Origin: Streptomyces dangxiongensis
GTDB lineage: Bacteria; Actinomycetota; Actinomycetes; Streptomycetales; Streptomycetaceae
Length of the DNA: 64,000 nt
Assembly: GCF_003675325.1 (NCBI RefSeq)
Contig: NZ_CP033073.1
Location: 434,001 to 498,000 of the forward strand
Direction: 5' to 3'
Below are positions 55,795-64,000 of this stretch, in pieces. Both the position numbers and the translations under genes were made by a program. Every line of letters starts with the position of its first letter. Position 1 is the first letter of the stretch. A model generated the notes under the pieces. The model was not told where the DNA came from. It did no database searches and worked only from the letters and a program-made list of their open reading frames with translations.

Positions 55795-56280
55795 TCACTC
55801 CGGCAGGACGGTGTCGTCCGGGATCACGTGCACGGCCGCTTCTTCGGCGCCCGCCGCTCCGCCGTCGATGCCCACGTCCTCGGCGATCTCTTCCTTGACC
55901 GTGTCGGCGTGGGCGCCCTCGTCCGGGGCGACCAGGCGCCCCGCGCGGGTCTCGCCGGCCTCGGAGTCGACCGGCTCGCCCGCGCCGCCCGGCAGATCGC
56001 CGATCTCGTCGCCGGCCGGCGGGGTCACGTCGGGGACCTCCTGGCCGAGCCGCTCGTCCAGGGTCTCCCCCTCGTGCTGCTCGGCGGCGGTGATGCCGTG
56101 CTTGGTGACGCCCAGCGGGCGTTCGGGCGGGGAGTAGCCCTCATCGAGGATGTCGTCATAGGTGCGTTCGCCCACCGCGTCCTGAAGGTCCAGGGGTGCG
56201 GCGTCCTCCTGTTCCTCGTTGGTTCCGGTGGGCTGGTAGGCATCGTCGGCCATGGGGGTCTGCTCGGACCGGTCGCTCAT
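55795..56280 (-). CDS. DUF5709-family acidic protein
   Basis: This 161-residue, very acidic, probably disordered protein has the family's DDILDEGYSPPERPLGVTKH signature and DERLGQEVPDV. DUF5709 proteins are common in actinobacteria and have been linked to stress, but no activity is known. A promoter resembling the sigma-B class lies upstream (56321-56344), fitting the phosphatase network in this region. Confidence 0.88.
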   Translation of the reverse strand: MSDRSEQTPMADDAYQPTGTNEEQEDAAPLDLQDAVGERTYDDILDEGYSPPERPLGVTKHGITAAEQHEGETLDERLGQEVPDVTPPAGDEIGDLPGGAGEPVDSEAGETRAGRLVAPDEGAHADTVKEEIAEDVGIDGGAAGAEEAAVHVIPDDTVLPE

Positions 56281-56320
56281 GGTCGCCTCCTTCGCGGTTC
56301 ACGGGCGGTCCTGCACCGCG

Positions 56321-56344
56321 TAACCCGCAAGAGGATCATTAACC
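56321..56344 (-). promoter_or_regulatory. Possible sigma-B-type promoter for the DUF5709 gene
   Basis: On the minus strand GGTT (from 56344) is followed after 14 bases by GGGTTA (56326-56321), close to the Streptomyces sigma-B pattern GNNT-N14-16-GGGTAY. It is ~40 bases before ATG 56280. The rest of 56281-56584 shows no gene. Confidence 0.4.
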
Positions 56345-56584
56345 CCACCGTCGCCCGGGCTGTGCCGAACCGCCCCTGATCCGCTCCTGCCGCGTCAGGA
56401 GCCATGGACGCGGTGCCGGGCCGAGGACTGGGTCTCGGCGGGGCGGGGAGGGGCGGAGCGGAACCAGAGGCGGTCACCACCCAGCCTTGGGCCATGCCTG
56501 CCGCATATGCAACCCATGTGCGGTAAAACGCGCCACGGTCCTTCTCCGCACCCCGCCCTGCCGGGGAGAGCGGTCGGGCGGACG

Positions 56585-58078
56585 TCAGCGGCGGGGTCCG
56601 GGGACGACGTAGTAGAGCCGTCCGCCGCCCCATGGCACGGACGTCCAGGCGCGGGCATACCGGGGCGGTGAGGCCTCCGCCGGCACCAGCGCGGCGACCG
56701 GCACGCGCCGGGCGGTGCGGGTGATGCCGTCGTCGGTGGCGTTCGCGTTGGGGCCGGCCGTGGCGGCGGAGGAGCAGCCGGCCCGGTAGGCGACCGGGAG
56801 GGCGTCGTCGCCGGTGACCAGACAGGGCGGGCGGATGCCCCGACGGTGCAGCTCGGCCGCGGTGCGGGACCAGGACCGGTGGGCGGCGGCGGTGTTGCCG
56901 GCCGTGTGCCCGAGGATCGCCAGTTGTACGGCGAGGTGGGCGGCGAGCCCGGCGCAGACCAGCGTCACGACGGCCGGGCGCCGGGAGGGACGGGGAACCG
57001 TCGTCAGGTGGACCAGCGCGTCGGCGACCGGGACGGCGACCAGGGCGTAGGCGGGCAGCAGGAAGCGGGGTGCCGCGTAGCCGATCAGGAACAGGTAGGG
57101 GAAGGCGGCCGTCGCCGCGCAGGCGAGCGGCAACGCCGTGGCCGCCGGGCGCCGGGCGCGGACGGCGACGACCAGTCCGAGCGCGGCGAGCAGCGGCAGC
57201 ACGAACCACCAGGCGGTGAGGGCGGGGTGGGGCGGGCCACCGGTGCACGGCCGGCACAGGGTCCGGCCGCCGAGGCTGCGCAACTGGTCGACGACGGCGA
57301 GGTGCCAGCCGAGGCCGCCCTGGATCGCCGAGCCGTCGGCCAGCCGCCGGACGAGGCCGCCGTAGCGCACGTACGCCTCGATCACCCACTCGGCGGCGCC
57401 CGCGGCCAGGCCGGTCAGCAGCACGGGCAACGCCCGCCGGTGGCGTCGGGCCGCACCGAGGGCGAGCAGTGGCAGGGCCGCCCAGACGGCGTCCGTCGGC
57501 CGCATCCACGCCATGAGCGCCGCGCTCGCGGCCAGCCCGGCCAGGGCGGCCCGGTCCGTCCCGGCGCCGGCGGCCCCGGCACGCAGGAAGCAGGCGACGG
57601 CGGTGAGCGCGCCCACGGCGACCCAGTAGTTGGGCATCGCCTGCGGCCCGTAGAACAGGGTCACCCACAGGGAGGCGAAGAGGGCGCCGGCGAGAGCCAG
57701 GACGCGGACCGGGAACAGGTCCCGCCAGGCTCGCAGCGCCAGGTACAGGGCGAGGCCGGAGAGGACCGCGAGGTAGATCCGCAGCAGGACGGTGGAGGAC
57801 GACCAGGCGGCGACCGGTGCGACGAGCAGGGAGACGCCCCGGGCGCGCGGTGCGCTGAAGAACGAGGCCGGGGCGTGCGCGCCGACCTGGCTGACGTACA
57901 CCGTCTCGTCCCAGCCGAGGCCGGTGCCGGGGCCGACGAGGAGCAGTTGGACGAGGGTGAAGACGGCGGCGACGGCCGCGAGCGGGGCGGTGGCGCGGGC
58001 CCGGGTGCGGCCACCGGCGGTCACGGGGGGTACGGCGCGGCGCGCGCCGGCGTGCTGGGCGTCCGTGCTGCCGGTCAT
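56585..58078 (-). CDS. Polytopic membrane protein, GT39/GT87-like glycosyltransferase
   Basis: The 497-residue protein has about 11-12 transmembrane helices and a first-loop GLGWDETVYVSQVG, the acidic pair position typical of GT-C lipid-linked-sugar transferases. A C-terminal extracellular domain of ~120 residues includes a Cys pair. It could use polyprenyl-phosphate sugars to modify surface proteins or glycans. It resembles the partial gene at 62803 in fold, not closely in sequence. Confidence 0.8.
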   Translation of the reverse strand: MTGSTDAQHAGARRAVPPVTAGGRTRARATAPLAAVAAVFTLVQLLLVGPGTGLGWDETVYVSQVGAHAPASFFSAPRARGVSLLVAPVAAWSSSTVLLRIYLAVLSGLALYLALRAWRDLFPVRVLALAGALFASLWVTLFYGPQAMPNYWVAVGALTAVACFLRAGAAGAGTDRAALAGLAASAALMAWMRPTDAVWAALPLLALGAARRHRRALPVLLTGLAAGAAEWVIEAYVRYGGLVRRLADGSAIQGGLGWHLAVVDQLRSLGGRTLCRPCTGGPPHPALTAWWFVLPLLAALGLVVAVRARRPAATALPLACAATAAFPYLFLIGYAAPRFLLPAYALVAVPVADALVHLTTVPRPSRRPAVVTLVCAGLAAHLAVQLAILGHTAGNTAAAHRSWSRTAAELHRRGIRPPCLVTGDDALPVAYRAGCSSAATAGPNANATDDGITRTARRVPVAALVPAEASPPRYARAWTSVPWGGGRLYYVVPGPRR

Positions 58079-58249
58079 GGATCACCGCTTCTCGCCTACA
58101 GCTTCCTCACGGCCGCTCCCCCGCGCGCACCTGCCCGTAACGGCGGGCCCGGAGCCGGGAAGCCATCGCCAAGCTAGCCCGGCCGGGCCGCCCGCGCGGG
58201 GTGGGTACGGCCATCCGGCCGACGGCCCTACGCGCTGTAAGGTTGGGGC

Positions 58250-58633
58250 ATGGCTGGCACAGGGGCCCGCGGCGGGGCGGGGCGGCGCAGGGCCGGGGCG
58301 CTGGAGAGCGAGGTGCTGGCCGCCCTCTGGGCCGGCGAACGGCCCCTGACCCCGGCGGAGGTCCAGGCCGGGATAGGCGGCGGACTCGCGTACAACACGG
58401 TGCACACCATCCTCAAACGGCTCCACGACAAGGGGCTGGTGGTACGGGACGCCGACGGGCGGCGCGGCGCGTACCGTCCGGCGATGAACGCGGCGGAGCT
58501 GACCGCCCAGGCGATGCACGAGGCCCTGGACCGGGGCCCGGACCCGATCGCCGCCCTCCGCCACTTCGTGACCGGCCTCAGCCCCGAACACGAACGCGCC
58601 CTGCGCGAGCTGCTCACACCCGACGACGACTGA
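58250..58633 (+). CDS. BlaI/MecI-family transcriptional regulator
   Basis: This 127-residue winged-helix protein has LESEVLAALWAGERPLTPAE and YNTVHTILKRLHDKGLVVRD, the defining BlaI recognition region. Such repressors normally sit beside an M56 metalloprotease sensor, but none is present here. The target is unknown. Confidence 0.88.
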   Translation: MAGTGARGGAGRRRAGALESEVLAALWAGERPLTPAEVQAGIGGGLAYNTVHTILKRLHDKGLVVRDADGRRGAYRPAMNAAELTAQAMHEALDRGPDPIAALRHFVTGLSPEHERALRELLTPDDD

Positions 58634-58760
58634 GACCCGCCCCCGACCGACCAACGAGGCCAGAGCCAGACACCCCAAGGGGCGCGAGGGACCGCGCGAC
58701 CGGCCACCGCCCACCCGCACCCGGCGACGACCCGCCCCGCCCCGGCCAGCCGACCGCAGG

Positions 58761-61118
58761 TCAGCCGTCGCCGTTCGGTGCCCGGTGGGCCGGCTGCTCC
58801 GGGGCGGCGCGGCGGACCATCGGCGGTATGGCCCGGACGGCCGGCTCGTCGGTGCTGATCGTCAGCGACTCACCGTGGTGACGGATCGTCAGCGGCGGCC
58901 CGTCCAGCAACGCGTACGTCGCCTTGTCCGCGCCGATCTCCACACGCAGCCGGCGCCCGCGGAACTGGACGTGGAAGGCGAGGCGGCTCAGCCGCTCGGG
59001 CAGGCGCGGCGCGAACCGGGGCCGGTCGCCGTCACGGCGCATGCCGCCGAAACCCGCGACCAGCGCCATCCACGTGCCCGCGAGGGAGGCGATGTGCAGC
59101 CCGTCCCGGGTGTTGTGCTCCAGGTCGTGCAGGTCCATCAGCGCGGCCTCGGTGGTGTAGGCGTGGGCGAGGTCCAGATGACCGGTCCGGGCGGCGATGA
59201 CGGCCTGGCAGCAGGCGGACAGCGAGGAGTCGCGCACGGTGAGCGGCTCGTAGTAGGCGAAGTTCCGGGCGATCTGCTCCTCGTCGTACTCCTGCTCGAA
59301 GTAGTCCGCGCACGTGTACATGGCCAGCACGAGGTCGGCCTGCTTGACGACCTGCTTGCGGTACAGATCGAAATAGGGGAAGTGGAGCAGCAGCGGGTAC
59401 TGGTCGGCACGCGTGCCGGCGAAGTCCCAGCGCTGGTAGCGGGTGAACCCGGCGTGCTGTTCGTGGACGGCGAGTTCCTCGTTGTAGGGGAGGTGCATGG
59501 CGTCGGCGGCGTCCCGCCAGACCGCGCTCTCCTCCTCGTCCACGCCGAGCCGCCGGGCCTCGCGCGGATGGCGTTCGACGGCGTCGGCGGCGGCACGCAG
59601 GTTCTGCCGGGCCATGAGGTTGGTGTACGTGTTGTCGTCGGCGACCGCGCTGTACTCGTCGGGGCCGGTGACGCCGTCGAGGTGGAAGACGCCGTGCCGG
59701 TCGTGGTGGCCCAGCGACCGCCACAGCCGGGCCGTCTCCACCAGCAGTTCCACGCCGGTCTCCCGCTCGAAGGCGGTGTCGCCGGTGGCCTCGACGTAGC
59801 GGACGACGGCGTCGGCGACGTCGGCGTTCACGTGGAAGGCGGCGGTGCCGGCCGGCCAGTACGCGGAGCCCTCGGGGCCGGCGATGGTCCGCCAGGGGAA
59901 CGCGGCCCCGGCGAGTCCGAGCTGGGCAGCGCGTTCGCGGGCCTCGTCCAGGGTGTTGTACCGCCAGCGCAGCGCCTCGGCGACGGCGGCCGGCGCGGTG
60001 TGGGTGAGCACCGGCAGCACGAACATCTCGGTGTCCCAGAAGGCGTGCCCGTCGTACCCGGAGCCGGTGAGCCCCTTAGCGGGGATCGCGCGCTGTTCGG
60101 CGCGGGCCCCGGCCTGGAGGACATGGAAGAGGGCGAAGCGGACGGCCTGCTGGATCTCCTCGTCGCCCTCCACCTCGACGTCGGCGCGGGCCCAGAAGTC
60201 GTCCAGGCAGGCCCGCTGGTCGCTCAGCAGGCCCTGCCAGCCGTCGTGCCCGGCCGCGGCGAGCGCGGCGTCGACCTGGTCGGCCATCGCGGGCAGCGAG
60301 CGGGCGCCGGACCAGCCGTGAGCGACCAGCTTCTCCACCCGCAGGGTCTGTCCGGGCTCCAGCACGGAGGTCACGGTCAGCCGGGCGACGTCGATGCCGC
60401 TCTCGCTGCGGGTGGTGGTGCGGTCGGGGCCGGTGACGACGTGGTCGGCGGCGACGGCGACCCGCAGGCCGCTGCGCCGGGTGCGGTGCACCAGCCGCAG
60501 CCGGTTGCCGGCGGCGAAGCCGTCCTCCTGCTCCAGCGGCGACTTCAGCGCCCGCGCGGCGCGCGGGTCGCCGTCGGACTGCGGCAGGCTCTCGTTGGCC
60601 ACCAGTTCCGACTGGATCACCACGCGGCTGCGGCTGCCGACGGCCTCCACCTCGTACGCGACCGCGGCCACCGCACGCTGGGTCAGCGACACCAGCCGGG
60701 TGGAGCGCACCCGGACGGTGGAGCCGGCGGGCGAGGTCCACTCGCAGGTCCGCTCCAGCACGCCGCGGCGCAGGTCCAGTACGCGCTCGTGGGCGACGAG
60801 ACGGCCGTAGCGCAGGTCGAACGGCTCGTCGTCCACCAGCAGCCGCAGGACCTTGCCATTGGTGACGTTGATGACGGTCTGCCCGGACTCGGGGTAGCCG
60901 TAGCCGGCCTCCGCGTAGGGCAGCGGGTGCACCTCGTGGACGCCGTTGAGGTAGCTGCCGGGCAGGCCGTGCGGTTCCCCCTCGTCGAGGTTGCCGCGCC
61001 AGCCGACGTGCCCGTTGGACAGGGCGAACACCGATTCGCTCTGGGCGAGGACGTCCAGGTCGAGGGTGGTCTCCCGGACGGTCCACGGTTCGACGGCGTA
61101 CGACCGCTCGGTGATCAC
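58761..61118 (-). CDS. Glycoside hydrolase family 65 (disaccharide phosphorylase)
   Basis: The 785-residue cytosolic enzyme starts at GTG 61118, which overlaps the stop of the mutase gene (GTGA). It has the N-terminal beta-sandwich (ESVFALSNGHVGWRGNLDEG), the catalytic barrel with GHAFWDTEMFVLPVL and DGVTGPDEYSAVADDNTYTN (general acid Glu in GPDEY), and KQADLVLAMY. GH65 members phosphorolyse maltose, trehalose or kojibiose to beta-glucose-1-phosphate and glucose, which fits the coupled beta-phosphoglucomutase. Substrate specificity is not deducible. Confidence 0.94.
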   Translation of the reverse strand: MITERSYAVEPWTVRETTLDLDVLAQSESVFALSNGHVGWRGNLDEGEPHGLPGSYLNGVHEVHPLPYAEAGYGYPESGQTVINVTNGKVLRLLVDDEPFDLRYGRLVAHERVLDLRRGVLERTCEWTSPAGSTVRVRSTRLVSLTQRAVAAVAYEVEAVGSRSRVVIQSELVANESLPQSDGDPRAARALKSPLEQEDGFAAGNRLRLVHRTRRSGLRVAVAADHVVTGPDRTTTRSESGIDVARLTVTSVLEPGQTLRVEKLVAHGWSGARSLPAMADQVDAALAAAGHDGWQGLLSDQRACLDDFWARADVEVEGDEEIQQAVRFALFHVLQAGARAEQRAIPAKGLTGSGYDGHAFWDTEMFVLPVLTHTAPAAVAEALRWRYNTLDEARERAAQLGLAGAAFPWRTIAGPEGSAYWPAGTAAFHVNADVADAVVRYVEATGDTAFERETGVELLVETARLWRSLGHHDRHGVFHLDGVTGPDEYSAVADDNTYTNLMARQNLRAAADAVERHPREARRLGVDEEESAVWRDAADAMHLPYNEELAVHEQHAGFTRYQRWDFAGTRADQYPLLLHFPYFDLYRKQVVKQADLVLAMYTCADYFEQEYDEEQIARNFAYYEPLTVRDSSLSACCQAVIAARTGHLDLAHAYTTEAALMDLHDLEHNTRDGLHIASLAGTWMALVAGFGGMRRDGDRPRFAPRLPERLSRLAFHVQFRGRRLRVEIGADKATYALLDGPPLTIRHHGESLTISTDEPAVRAIPPMVRRAAPEQPAHRAPNGDG

Positions 61119-61852
61119 CGCCGGCCTCCCAGCTCGGCGAGGTCCCGCACGACGGTGTCGGCTCCGTGCTTGTACAGCGCGTCGGTCTGGCCGACCCGGT
61201 CGACGCCCACGACGTATCCGAAGCCGCCCGCGCGGCCCGCGTCCATGCCGGCCAGGGCGTCCTCGAAGACGGCGGCGCGGGACGCCTCGACGCCGAGGTC
61301 GCGGGCGGCGGCGAGGAACGTGTCGGGGTTCGGCTTGCCCGGCAGGCTCCGCTCGGCGGCGACCACACCGTCGATGCGTGTGTCGAAGAGGTGCTCGGCC
61401 CCGACGGCGCGCAGTACGTCCTGGCAGTTGGCGCTGGAGGAGACGATCGCGGTGCGCAGCCCCTGGGCGCGGACCGCCTCCAGATAGCGCAGGGTGCCCT
61501 CGTAGGCCTCGACGCCGCCGGTGCGGATCCTCTCCAGCAGCAGCTCGTTCTTGCGGTTGCCGACGCCGTGGACGGTGCGGGCGTCGGGAGGGTCGTCGGG
61601 ACCGCCCTCGGGCAGGTGGATGCCGCGCGAGTCGAGGAAGGCGCGGACGCCGTCGGCGCGGGGACGGCCGTCGACGTACTCGTCGTAGTCGGCGTCCTCG
61701 AACGGCCTTCCCTGCTCGCCGTCGTAGGCGCGCAGCAACGCGTCGAACGTCTCCTTCCAGGCCGCCGCGTGCACGACGGCCGTCTTGGTGACGACCCCGT
61801 CGAGGTCGAAGAGACAGGCCTGGATGGTGTCGGGCAGACCGAGCTGAGTCAT
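61115..61852 (-). CDS. pgmB: Beta-phosphoglucomutase-like HAD phosphatase
   Basis: This 245-residue HAD protein has motif I FDLDGVVTKT (both Asp), cap loop VDGRPRADGV, motif II VSSSANC, Lys in PGKPNPDTF and the acidic EDALAG motif. This matches beta-phosphoglucomutase, which converts beta-glucose-1-phosphate to glucose-6-phosphate. It is the first gene of the operon and is coupled to the GH65 phosphorylase, which makes its substrate. ATG 61852. Confidence 0.93.
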   Translation of the reverse strand: MTQLGLPDTIQACLFDLDGVVTKTAVVHAAAWKETFDALLRAYDGEQGRPFEDADYDEYVDGRPRADGVRAFLDSRGIHLPEGGPDDPPDARTVHGVGNRKNELLLERIRTGGVEAYEGTLRYLEAVRAQGLRTAIVSSSANCQDVLRAVGAEHLFDTRIDGVVAAERSLPGKPNPDTFLAAARDLGVEASRAAVFEDALAGMDAGRAGGFGYVVGVDRVGQTDALYKHGADTVVRDLAELGGRR

Positions 61853-61920
61853 ACCCAGGACTCTTCCCCGTCGGGAGCACTCCAGTGGGTGGCGCACGCC
61901 ACATGTTCGGCGAACGGGCG

Positions 61921-62599
61921 ATGCCACACTTGCCCGGTGTGTCCCTGACCTTCGACGACCTCCTCCTCCGTGCCCGCGCCCTGTCCCGGAGCGGCCGGCG
62001 TGCCCTGCTCGGCATCACGGGCAGTCCCGGCGCGGGCAAGACGACGCTCGCCGCCCGCCTCGTGGACGCCCTGAACGGCGACGATCCGCAGTGGGCGGTG
62101 CACGTGCCCATGGACGGCTTCCATCTCGCCGACGCCGAGCTGGACCGGCTGGGCCGCCGGGACCGCAAGGGCGCGCCGGACACCTTCGACGCGGCCGGAT
62201 ACGCGGCGCTGCTGCGGCGGCTGCGCGAGGAGAGCGGCGAGGTGGTGTACGCGCCGGCGTTCGAGCGGGTGCTGGAGCAGCCGGTCGCGGGCGCGATCCC
62301 GGTGCCGCCCGCCCGGCTGGTGGTGACCGAGGGCAACTACCTGCTGCTGCGGGAGGGGGCGTGGGGGCGGGTGCGGCGGTGCCTGGACGAGGTGTGGTTC
62401 TGCGAGACGGACGAGGACGAGCGGGTGCGCCGGCTGGTCGCCCGGCACGAGGAGTTCGGCAAGGACCACGGCGGCTGCCGTGGCCTGGGTGCGGGGCACG
62501 GACCAGCGCAACGCCGACCTGGTGGCGGCGACGCGGGAACGGGCGGACCTGCTGCTGCCGGCCACCGCCCTGCCCGCCCCGCGGCCCCCGGCGACCTGA
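61921..62599 (+). pseudogene. P-loop nucleoside/sugar kinase-like protein, single-base frameshift
   Basis: The frame from ATG 61921 (or GTG 61939) shows a P-loop GITGSPGAGKTTLA, VPMDGFHLAD and VTEGNYLLL, features of the uridine/pantothenate/fructose-kinase-like family. After GKDHG near 62470-62471 (GG, one base too many) the frame is lost. In the next frame it continues AAVAWVRGTDQRNADLVAAT and ends at 62597-62599, giving the usual family C-terminus. A sequencing error is likely. It is divergent from the mutase gene. Confidence 0.8.
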
Positions 62600-62802
62600 G
62601 ACCCGGCCGGGTCCCGGCCGTACGGCCGGTTCGTGCCGGGCGGGCTGAACCACGACGGGCCGCGGACCGTATCCGTGGGCACGGCGGAGAGTCTGCCGGT
62701 ACGACTCGTGCAGCGGTGGCGGGAGCGGTGCGCCGGCAGGACCGTGACCGGGCCCGCGGGCACCGGTCCGTCGCGCGGACCGGTGCCACCCTGGGACGGA
62801 CG

Positions 62803-64000
62803 ATGACGCGCGAACAGCACCTGGTCCTCACTCCCGGGCTTCCGGCCGCTGAGCCGGTACGGCGGGCTCCGGTCGGCCGGTACGCCCGGCTGCGCAGGCA
62901 CGGGCGCCGGCTGACGCCGCTCCTCGTCGTGCTGCTGCTGGCGCAGATGGCCGCGGCGATGGTCACCACGGCGGTGCGGCAGACCCCCACCATCGACGAA
63001 CCCGTGTACGTGGCGACGGCCACCGACTACCTGCACACGCACCGGGTGCGCTACAACCCCGAGCATCCGCCGCTCGGGAAACTCCTGATCGCGGCCGGGG
63101 TGGCGGTGGCGGACCCGCACTACGACCCTGCGTACACCGCCGACCAGGGGAAAGCGGGCCGGCATCTGCTGTACGAGTCGGGCAATGACCCCTGGCGGGT
63201 GATGCTGTGGGCGCGGCTGCCGGTGATCGCGCTGACCCTGCTGTGCGGGCTGGTCGCCTTCGCGTTCGCCCGGGAGGTGGCGGGCCCGGCGGGTGGAACC
63301 GTGGCGCTCGCCCTGTACGCCTTCTCGCCCGACCTGATCGCCCATGGCTCACTTGCCACCCTGGACGTGCCGGCGGCCGGGTTCGTGCTGACGTCGGCCT
63401 GGCTGGTGTGGCGGGCGCGGCGACGGCCCGTCCCGTACCTGCCGGCGGCCGGGGCCGCGCTGGGAGCGGCCGTGGCGACGAAGATGAGCGCGCTGCCGGC
63501 GGTGCCGGTACTGACGGTGCTGGCGGCGCTGTCCATGGTGTCCGCCCACCGATCCGCTCAGGCCACGAGGCCCGACCCGGTCCGGCGCCGGTTTCTCCCG
63601 GCCTTCCGCCCGACCGTATCGACCCGGCCGGCCCCGCCGGACCGACCGACCCCGGCGGGCCGGCCGGAGCGGCAGGCTCTTGCATGGTCCGGGATGCGGC
63701 TGCCGACGGTCGGGGCGGCGCTGCTGGGTGCCGCCGTCGTGGCATTCGTTGCGCTCGCCGTCGTCTGGGCCGCGTATCTGGCCGTCGATCCCTGGCTGCG
63801 GTTCACGCCCGCCGAGCCCGTCCCGGCCGTCCACGGGCTGCGCGGGCGTCTGGTGGACCTGCTGCCGGTGCCCGAGGCGTACCGGGCGGGGATGCGGATG
63901 CAGTTCGGGCTGGAGGACTATCCCTGGCAGGGCTATCTGTTCGGGCACGTGTACACCGGTTCGCTCTGGTACTACCTGCCGGCCGCCCTGCTGGTGAAGA
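62803..64000 (+). CDS. GT-C (GT39/PMT-like) membrane glycosyltransferase, 3' end outside window
   Basis: The first 399 residues of a polytopic membrane protein are visible. After a basic start come PTIDEPVYVATATDYL (conserved acidic pair) and RYNPEHPPLGKLLIA (HPP motif), both typical of GT39/ArnT-like mannosyl or aminoarabinosyl transferases using polyprenyl-phosphate sugars. About eight transmembrane helices follow, with a long Pro-rich cytoplasmic loop. ATG 62803. The gene continues past the window. Confidence 0.88.
   Translation, partial: MTREQHLVLTPGLPAAEPVRRAPVGRYARLRRHGRRLTPLLVVLLLAQMAAAMVTTAVRQTPTIDEPVYVATATDYLHTHRVRYNPEHPPLGKLLIAAGVAVADPHYDPAYTADQGKAGRHLLYESGNDPWRVMLWARLPVIALTLLCGLVAFAFAREVAGPAGGTVALALYAFSPDLIAHGSLATLDVPAAGFVLTSAWLVWRARRRPVPYLPAAGAALGAAVATKMSALPAVPVLTVLAALSMVSAHRSAQATRPDPVRRRFLPAFRPTVSTRPAPPDRPTPAGRPERQALAWSGMRLPTVGAALLGAAVVAFVALAVVWAAYLAVDPWLRFTPAEPVPAVHGLRGRLVDLLPVPEAYRAGMRMQFGLEDYPWQGYLFGHVYTGSLWYYLPAALLVK

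Noticed and set aside
58761..62336. N-terminal extension of the GH65 frame to 1191 codons
   Set aside because: Sequence beyond GTG 61118 overlaps the beta-phosphoglucomutase gene and the kinase in other frames. The GTGA coupling marks the true start.

Overview
The window is high-GC DNA with the gene repertoire of a Streptomyces chromosome: XRE/DUF5753 regulators, a DUF574 methyltransferase, several SpoIIE-type phosphatases, a stand-alone HATPase regulator, a DUF5709 protein, a sortase-anchored surface protein, GTG starts and ATGA/GTGA stop-start overlaps. No rRNA, tRNA or CRISPR array was seen.

Layout. 1-9.8 kb: a cytochrome P450 and an aldo/keto reductase, originally neighbours, are separated by a 7.6 kb insert (901-8540). 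The insert carries phage-like lysis genes, XRE regulators and a tightly overlapping run of small Cys-rich genes. It is bracketed by a 326 bp direct repeat of the P450-AKR junction, and no integrase was found. 10-19.6 kb: an MFS remnant, a metallophosphoesterase/BON-like/nucleotidyltransferase operon, a membrane phosphatase, a secreted phosphodiesterase, a DUF574 methyltransferase with its DUF5753 regulator, a HATPase regulator and a GNAT protein. 20-24.5 kb: a lone ketosynthase, and on the opposite strand a P450 followed by a haem peroxidase that is strikingly like animal cyclooxygenase. 24.7-31 kb: an MFS exporter with a divergent TetR, a two-domain alpha/beta hydrolase with a small helical partner, and a fatty-acyl desaturase. 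31-47.6 kb: cell-surface and housekeeping genes, including a repeat-rich anchored protein coupled to a DUF4239 protein, a secretory lipase, a lipoprotein, a DUF1996 sortase substrate, an NlpC/P60 hydrolase and an FprA-type reductase. 47.9-53.3 kb: two large multidomain SpoIIE phosphatases in tandem. 53.4-64 kb: a GH15 enzyme, small stress-type proteins, two polytopic glycosyltransferase-like proteins, a BlaI-type regulator, a coupled GH65/beta-phosphoglucomutase pair and a P-loop kinase.

The most interesting system is the P450 plus cyclooxygenase-like pair at 21499-24489. The peroxidase keeps counterparts of COX Arg120, Tyr355, Tyr385 and His388, but has Asp at the distal His207 position and Ala at Ser530. 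The P450 lacks the usual oxygen-activating I-helix motif and instead shows Asn-x-x-Gln, the pair described in fungal linoleate diol synthases. The two genes look like an unfused bacterial version of a fungal dioxygenase-P450 oxylipin synthase. This is inference from sequence only.

A caution on sequence quality: at least eight genes, inside and outside the insert, are broken by a single-base indel, mostly in G/C runs. Some apparent pseudogenes are therefore probably sequencing errors.
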